Origin: Acidimicrobiaceae bacterium
GTDB taxonomy: Bacteria; Actinomycetota; Acidimicrobiia; Acidimicrobiales; Bog-793
Direction of reading: 5' to 3'
Assembly: GCA_025463965.1 (NCBI GenBank)
Contig: JAODBN010000363.1
Span: 1 to 11,151 of the forward strand
DNA: 11,151 nt
Shown: piece by piece, positions 6,478-11,151 of the stretch
How positions within the stretch are numbered: position 1 is the first letter of the stretch
How the letters are laid out: every line of letters starts with the position of its first letter
Program-made: the position numbers and the translations under genes
The notes under the pieces: model-generated
Seen by the model: only the letters and a program-made list of their open reading frames with translations
Databases searched by the model: none
Told to the model about the DNA's origin: nothing

Positions 6478-6545
6478 GGTGGCCCCACTCCACAATGCTG
6501 CCACAGCGAGGGGCGCTGGCCGCGGACCGGACCGGTGACGGCCTT

Positions 6546-8435
6546 TCAGGCCCCCGTCCCGCAGCCGACGTTGGTGTTCTCGTAGATGGCGTCGTCGGAG
6601 TTCTGGTAGAAGACGCGCCAGTCCGGCGAGACCCGGATGGCCTTCCACAGCTGGGTGATCGCGCCCTTCGGGAACGTGCCCGTGAGGTCGGACAGACGCG
6701 CCTGGGCCTTGCTGAACAACAGGTAGCTGTAGGGCTGGGTCGGCGTCTCGTAGCTACAGATGTACTGGGTGATCTGCGGCAGCATCGTCCCGATCGGCTT
6801 CCCGGCGAACTTGGTCTCGGTGAGCACCGGGATGAAGTCACCCGGGGCGACGAACAGGCCGTAACGTGCGCCCGGGTCGCCAGGGCTGTAGCCGTTGAAC
6901 GAGAACGCCACCCCGGGCTGCGCGGTGGCATCGAAGACGGAGATCGCCTGGACGTCCGCCGTCGAGACCGCGTTGAGCTCCATCTGGGAGTAGTCGATCA
7001 CTGTCGTGCTGGCGGTCATGAACAGCAAGAGCGCCCCGAGGCCGGCGACGATCACGCCGCGCGGCAGCCAGCGGCGTCCCACTTGGCCCGTACCGACCGA
7101 GTTGCGGGTCATTCCGCGTGACCCCCGCGCCAGCAGGCCCCTGACCCCGGTGTTGCTGGTGCTCGGCACGGCGCGCGCTTCCCCGGGCCAGACGGCGAGC
7201 GCTGCGAGGGTCCCGAGCCAAGGGGACGAGAACAGGAGCACTCGCATCGAGGTCTCCGTGCCGTAGCTCACCGCCACCACGAACACGAGGGGCGACAGCG
7301 CCAGGCCGACCAGGCTCTTCCACTCGCGCCCCCGGGCGCGCCGTCGCAGCGCGCCCGCGAACGCGGCCACGCCGAGGACGGCGGTCGACAACAAGATCGT
7401 CGTGTGGTTCGGCCCGAGGCCCGTCGGACCGCCCGATCCGGGCCGCGAGACGTTCCTTGCGACCGCTTTTCCGAACAGCGAGAGCACGTGATATTGCGAG
7501 TTCAGATAGGGGAGGTTGAGGAGAAGGTAGGCCCCGCCGAGCAGCACGATCGCCCCGACGAACCAGCGAACGTTGACGCGCCGCAAGACGGCGAGCACCA
7601 CGAGCTGGATCAGCACCACGTACGGAGACAGGGGATGGCTGACCAGCATCCCGAGGTACACCACGAGCCCGATGACCGCCGGCACCACAGGCCGGCGTGG
7701 CCCCTCCGCGCGTAGCCACCGAAGGGCCACGCCAAGCACGAGGAACGAGAGCATGAGGCCGAGGGCCTGGGGGGCGAAGGTGTCCTGACCGCTCGTCGCA
7801 ACCCAGTCGGCGGTCCAGAACAGCACCACGGCGAGCCAGCGCTGGCGGGCGTCGAGGTCCAAGCCGCTGAGCGCGAAGGCGAACGACGCGATGTAGAGGA
7901 GATCGACGACGACCTCGAGCCACGCCGTGTACCCGATGGGATTGGCCACGCCGGCGATCTGGTCGAACCAGCCGGTCAGGGCGAAGAACCCCGGCCAGTG
8001 CTGGTAGATGTCGAGGTTGAAGTTCAACGACCCGTTGACGATGTCGAACTGGGTCTCGCCCATGGTCTTGAAGACCCAGTAGAAGCGCGGCTCGTTGTAG
8101 AGGATCGGGAAGACCCCCTGCACCATCACGACAAGGCTCACCACGTGCAGGCCAAGCCGCAGCGGGGAGAGCCTTCCCCGCACCAGCTGGTAGGTCAACG
8201 AGCAGACCAGAACCGCGATCCCGAGATAGAAGATCGGGGGCATCGCTGCGAGCAGCCCGATGGTCCCGTCCGCCTTGCTCAGTTTCACCGAGCTGACGCC
8301 GATCCCCCACAGCACCCAGGCGATCGGGAGGGCGAGGTCGCTCGAGGCGCGCGCCAGTCGCGCGAGGCGGGTCGCCCCTGCGGGCGCCGCCGGCAGGCTC
8401 ACCACCGCCACCTCGAGCCGTTCGGGCGCGATCAA
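6546..8435 (-). CDS. Polytopic membrane protein, probable GT-C-type glycosyltransferase
   Basis: A 629-aa inner-membrane protein with about 12-13 hydrophobic segments (for example near residues 34-50, 66-84, 94-112, 173-190, 223-240, 250-265, 270-285, 291-308, 345-362, 375-391, 399-416 and 460-478) and a soluble C-terminal domain (about 480-629) that should face outward. The stretch FNLDIYQHWPGFFAL (139-153) lies in a large loop, and the C-terminus has DWRVFYQNSDDAIYE (605-619), a pattern I associate with GT-C-like membrane glycosyltransferases using polyprenyl-phosphate sugars. This is suggestive, not proof. The start is a TTG at 8435: it overlaps the preceding stop as TTGA and has AAGGAG 8 nt before it. 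The frame stays open upstream to 8639 but only with Arg-rich sequence lying within the preceding gene. It may transfer or polymerise sugars for the polysaccharide that the neighbouring genes make, or be an O-antigen-type polymerase. Confidence 0.83.
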   Translation of the reverse strand: MIAPERLEVAVVSLPAAPAGATRLARLARASSDLALPIAWVLWGIGVSSVKLSKADGTIGLLAAMPPIFYLGIAVLVCSLTYQLVRGRLSPLRLGLHVVSLVVMVQGVFPILYNEPRFYWVFKTMGETQFDIVNGSLNFNLDIYQHWPGFFALTGWFDQIAGVANPIGYTAWLEVVVDLLYIASFAFALSGLDLDARQRWLAVVLFWTADWVATSGQDTFAPQALGLMLSFLVLGVALRWLRAEGPRRPVVPAVIGLVVYLGMLVSHPLSPYVVLIQLVVLAVLRRVNVRWFVGAIVLLGGAYLLLNLPYLNSQYHVLSLFGKAVARNVSRPGSGGPTGLGPNHTTILLSTAVLGVAAFAGALRRRARGREWKSLVGLALSPLVFVVAVSYGTETSMRVLLFSSPWLGTLAALAVWPGEARAVPSTSNTGVRGLLARGSRGMTRNSVGTGQVGRRWLPRGVIVAGLGALLLFMTASTTVIDYSQMELNAVSTADVQAISVFDATAQPGVAFSFNGYSPGDPGARYGLFVAPGDFIPVLTETKFAGKPIGTMLPQITQYICSYETPTQPYSYLLFSKAQARLSDLTGTFPKGAITQLWKAIRVSPDWRVFYQNSDDAIYENTNVGCGTGA

Positions 8436-10159
8436 TTCACACGCTCCTTGCGCTCCGCGACGACGCCTCGGACGAAGGAGGCGGGACCGAGCAACATCCC
8501 TTTCAACTCGACAAGGGCCATGCCCGCCCTCTTCGACTCGCCCGCATACCCCCGGTTCCAGAGCAGGCCGAGGTAGTAGGCGAAGGCACGGGGCACCCGA
8601 CGAAGGACGTCTGCGCGCATCGCGGGATCGGCGAGCCACTTGAGACCGGTGATCGGGATGCCGCGGCCGTACTCCTCGAGCTGCTCGCGAAGCTCCTCGC
8701 GGCCCGGCCGGGCTCGGTGCCAGACGATGGCCGAAGGCTCGTACGCCAGCAGGTTGTCACCGAGGAGCACGCGAACGAAGAAATCGCCGTCCTCGGCCCC
8801 CCCACGGCTCGGTGAGCCGGCGCCGAGCAGCTCGCTGAAGCCGCCGAGGCTTTGGGCGACCTCCCGGTCCACCGCGAAGTTGGCGCCCGTGCCGAACACC
8901 CCCATGCGGTAGGGATGGAGAGGCGAGTCGCCGGGCGACGGCGTCCGGCGATACAGCTGCGGCTCGAGCGAGGAGGACCACCACACCCGGTCGTGGAAGT
9001 ACTGCTGGGCCTCGGTATCGAGCTGCGCCGAGGGCACAAGGCCGGTCACGCATGCGACCCCGGGGTCACGGTCGAAACCGCGGGCGAGCCCCGAAAGCCA
9101 GCTGGGATCGGCCGAGGCGTCGTCGTCGGTGAAGGCCACATGGCGGTGCCGGGCGACGGACAGGCCCCGGTTGCGCGCCCGCGAGAGCCCGGGGCGAGGC
9201 TCACGGACGTATCTGAAGCGCTCGTCGCCGCCGACCTCGTCCTCGAAGGCCTGGCGGGTCGCGTCGTCGCTGGGCGCGTTGTCGACGAGCACCACCTCGT
9301 AGTCGGCGTAGTCGAGCTGGCCCAGGCGGTGCAGGGCGAGGCGCGCGAGCTCGGGGCGATCCCTGGTGCACATCACGACGGTGAACGGAACAAGCGCCGT
9401 AGCCGCCTTCGACGTGCACTTCGCGCCGAAGCCCGTGAGGATCTGGTCGCGAGCCCACTCGAGTGCTTGCGCGTCTTGGGGGGAACGTCCTTCGAGCGCG
9501 AGGTGGGCAAGGATCGGCTCCCACAGCTCCTCGAGGATCTGCATCGCGAGCAGCGTTCGGTCCACCGCACCATCGCCGCCGAGGCTGACCTCGCAGAAGC
9601 CGAGCGGGGTGCCGTGCAAGCGCACCAGCAGCAGCGCCCGGCGCTGCTCCTCGGTCGGCGCGGCGAGCACCGCCACCGCCTGCAGGGGACGGGCGAGCTC
9701 GACCTCCCCGACCCAGATCGGCTCGGCGACCTCGTCGCTGGCGGTGCTCTCGGAGCGGCCGCGATTGCCGATCCCGAGCATGAGCATGCTGGCGGGTGCG
9801 AGCACCCATAGCGTCCCCGCCGGTGACCAGAGCTGCAGCACGAGACCTGCGCTCCCCGCCAGGATGCAGATGGCGAGGCTGATCCCCACCGAGATGGCGA
9901 GGCGCGAGGCCACGTCGAGGCCCTTCCACCACGAGCTCACGGCCCATCCGGGCACGAGGAGCACGAACACGACGGCGGCAACTGCGCGCGGCGGCCCGGA
10001 GATGCTGGCACTGACCATGAACAGAAGGACGGCGCTCGCCACGAGCACGACCACGTTCGTCACCCGCTCGACCGTCGAGGCGACGCTCGACGCTGGTGGA
10101 TCAGGTGGAGTTGCCTCGGAAGTCGTCGAGACGTCGACGGGCGCCACCACGTCGCTCAT
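8432..10159 (-). CDS. Membrane-anchored family 2 glycosyltransferase with three-part architecture
   Basis: A 575-aa protein in three parts. Residues 1-30 are a Pro/Ser/Thr-rich tail; 31-131 hold about four transmembrane segments (VVVLVASAVLLFMVSASI, AVAAVVFVLLVPGWAV, and two hairpin-like segments at about 86-109 and 115-130). Residues 146-245 are a soluble middle domain with ALLLVRLHGTPLGFCEVSL (175-193), which I have seen ahead of GT2 domains but whose job I do not know. Residues 259-510 are the GT2 catalytic domain: VVMCTRDRPE (261-270), VLVDNAPSDD (290-299), the GLSRARNRG loop (324-332), metal-binding DDD at 345-347, GTGANFAVDR (423-432) and the acid AED at 455-457. It likely transfers a sugar at the inner face of the membrane. 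The ATG at 10159 has GGGAG 7 nt before it and overlaps the phosphatase stop as ATGA. The 3' end overlaps the membrane gene as TTGA. Substrate is unknown. Confidence 0.92.
   Translation of the reverse strand: MSDVVAPVDVSTTSEATPPDPPASSVASTVERVTNVVVLVASAVLLFMVSASISGPPRAVAAVVFVLLVPGWAVSSWWKGLDVASRLAISVGISLAICILAGSAGLVLQLWSPAGTLWVLAPASMLMLGIGNRGRSESTASDEVAEPIWVGEVELARPLQAVAVLAAPTEEQRRALLLVRLHGTPLGFCEVSLGGDGAVDRTLLAMQILEELWEPILAHLALEGRSPQDAQALEWARDQILTGFGAKCTSKAATALVPFTVVMCTRDRPELARLALHRLGQLDYADYEVVLVDNAPSDDATRQAFEDEVGGDERFRYVREPRPGLSRARNRGLSVARHRHVAFTDDDASADPSWLSGLARGFDRDPGVACVTGLVPSAQLDTEAQQYFHDRVWWSSSLEPQLYRRTPSPGDSPLHPYRMGVFGTGANFAVDREVAQSLGGFSELLGAGSPSRGGAEDGDFFVRVLLGDNLLAYEPSAIVWHRARPGREELREQLEEYGRGIPITGLKWLADPAMRADVLRRVPRAFAYYLGLLWNRGYAGESKRAGMALVELKGMLLGPASFVRGVVAERKERVN
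8444..8449 (-). promoter_or_regulatory. Shine-Dalgarno AAGGAG deciding the TTG start at 8435
   Basis: AAGGAG lies within the last codons of the glycosyltransferase gene, 8 nt before the TTG. The TTGA overlap and the spacing support a coupled TTG start rather than a later GTG around 8415-8400. Confidence 0.75.
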
Positions 10160-11151
10160 GCGGTCGCTCCCGGCTCGTCAGAGAGCAGCCCGGCTGCCAT
10201 CGCGTCGAGCAAGTCCGACTCGGAGTGCTCGAGCGCGAAGTGCCCCGTTGCCGCGAGCACCTCGGAAAGCACGAGGGCTCCGCCCACGATGACGTCGGCG
10301 CGCTCTGGCTCGAGGCCGGGGCGCTCCCGGCGGAGCCGGATCGGCTCCGCGGCGAGATCGGCACCGAGGCGCTCCACCTCGTCCCTCGTGAGCTTTGCCC
10401 CGTGCAGTCGGGCACGGTCACTGACCTCTGCACCGAGTTTCAGCCCCACGAGAGCCGCCACCGTCCCGGCGACCCCGATCATGCGGCGAGGGGCGCGCAG
10501 CGCAGGCTGGCCGTCGAGCGCCCCGACGAGGAGGGCACGGATCGCAGAGCGCGCCTCGAGCAGCTGGTCTTGGCTTGGCGGATCGCTGGCGAGGAACCGC
10601 TCGCTCACTCGGACACAGCCGATCGGCAGGGACACGGCGACGACGCCGGAGCCGTCGAGGGCGGGAGCGATCAGCTCGGTCGAGCCGCCGCCGACGTCGA
10701 CGACGAGCGTGGGTTCTCCGGCCGTACCGATATTGACCGTCGCGCCACGGTAGGCAAGGCGACCCTCCTCCTCCCCCGAGAGGATGTCGAGCGGCGTCCC
10801 GAGGGCCTCGTCGACCGCGGCAGCGAGGTCCTCGGCATTCGCTGCCTCGCGAGCGGCCGAGGTGGCCGCGGCGCGAAAGCGCACCGCGCCGAACGACTCG
10901 GCCTGCTCTCGGAAGGCGACGATCGCGGCGACGGTCCGCGCTATCGCGGCGGGTGCGAGGCGACCAGTGCGGTCGACTCCCTCGCCGAGGCGGGTGATGG
11001 TCATCTCGCGCGCAAGCGTCGCTCCGCTCGGGTCGAGGACGAGCAGGCGGGTGGAGTTGGTACCGAGATCGATCGCCGCGACCGGCCCTTCGAGCTCGCC
11101 GGCCAGGCGATCGACGACGAAGCGACCGACGGGGTCGCGCCCCCCCGCCAG
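10156..11151 (-). CDS. ppx: Ppx/GppA-family exopolyphosphatase, 5' partial
   Basis: Actin-fold phosphatase that hydrolyses inorganic polyphosphate from the chain end and/or pppGpp to ppGpp in the cytoplasm. Counting from the codon at the window edge: phosphate-1 loop AAIDLGTNSTRLLV (25-38), the family motif ATSAAREAAN (96-105), SGEEEGRLAY (125-134) with the catalytic Glu region, phosphate-2 loop VVDVGGGSTE (150-159) and AGTVAAL in the second half, ending with HSESDLLDAMAAGLL. The length fits the short (about 300-330 aa) forms without the C-terminal HD domain of E. coli Ppx. An ATG at 11004 lies after the phosphate-1 loop and cannot be the true start. From 11151 to the loop there are about 24 codons in the open frame and no ATG, GTG or TTG, so the start lies outside the window and the protein has an N-terminal extension or fusion. 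The gene heads the minus-strand group and is coupled to the glycosyltransferase by ATGA. Confidence 0.92.
   Translation of the reverse strand: MAGGRDPVGRFVVDRLAGELEGPVAAIDLGTNSTRLLVLDPSGATLAREMTITRLGEGVDRTGRLAPAAIARTVAAIVAFREQAESFGAVRFRAAATSAAREAANAEDLAAAVDEALGTPLDILSGEEEGRLAYRGATVNIGTAGEPTLVVDVGGGSTELIAPALDGSGVVAVSLPIGCVRVSERFLASDPPSQDQLLEARSAIRALLVGALDGQPALRAPRRMIGVAGTVAALVGLKLGAEVSDRARLHGAKLTRDEVERLGADLAAEPIRLRRERPGLEPERADVIVGGALVLSEVLAATGHFALEHSESDLLDAMAAGLLSDEPGATA
10167..10171 (-). promoter_or_regulatory. Shine-Dalgarno GGGAG for the glycosyltransferase start
   Basis: GGGAG lies 7 nt before the ATG at 10159, within the last codons of the phosphatase gene, supporting the ATGA-coupled start. 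Confidence 0.65.

Noticed and set aside
6518..6543. Weak hairpin GGCCG...CGGCC with an inner ACCGG-A-CCGGT dyad just after the membrane protein stop
   Set aside because: Only a 5-bp outer stem, no U-tract, and such dyads are common at this base composition. A terminator or operator is possible but not supported.
1..11151. CRISPR array, tRNA, rRNA, insertion sequence, prophage or defence genes
   Set aside because: No regularly spaced repeats, no clover-leaf-like or rRNA-like sequence, and no transposase or integrase motifs were seen; base composition is uniform throughout.

Overview
The window is GC-rich (roughly 70% by eye), densely packed bacterial chromosome with GTG and TTG starts, 4-nt stop/start overlaps and almost no intergenic DNA. 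Together with a short, single-module Ppx-type phosphatase and the style of the glycosyltransferases, this suggests a high-GC actinobacterium, possibly of the Acidimicrobiia; the lineage is an inference, not a sequence match.

Left half (1-4498, plus strand): four tightly spaced genes that look like one polysaccharide-synthesis operon. They are a tandem two-domain family 2 glycosyltransferase whose 5' end lies outside the window, a 158-aa unrecognised helical protein, a GT-B-like glycosyltransferase and a GalE-type NAD-dependent sugar-nucleotide epimerase. The first two overlap by 58 nt and the others are 2-8 nt apart.

Right half (11151-4482, minus strand): a second group runs toward the first. 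It starts with a Ppx/GppA-type phosphatase (5' end outside the window). This is translationally coupled (ATGA) to a membrane-anchored family 2 glycosyltransferase, which is coupled (TTGA) to a 629-aa polytopic membrane protein resembling GT-C enzymes. Two related secreted or membrane-anchored GH16 glycoside hydrolases follow. The two gene groups meet tail to tail with a 17-nt overlap of coding sequence (4482-4498).

As a whole the locus makes sense as a cell-surface or exopolysaccharide system: nucleotide-sugar supply, cytoplasmic and membrane glycosyltransferases, and exported GH16 enzymes that could trim, release or remodel the polymer. The substrate is unknown.

The only sizeable non-coding stretch (5328-5532, 205 bp) lies in front of the last GH16 gene. 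It holds two copies of a promoter-like motif 52 bp apart, and a leader with perfect inverted repeats that form competing hairpins. One hairpin covers half of the Shine-Dalgarno sequence; the other competes for exactly the four bases that cover it. This leader, and the second GH16 enzyme, whose general acid/base glutamate is replaced by aspartate, are the most interesting observations. I see no tRNA, rRNA, CRISPR array or insertion sequence.
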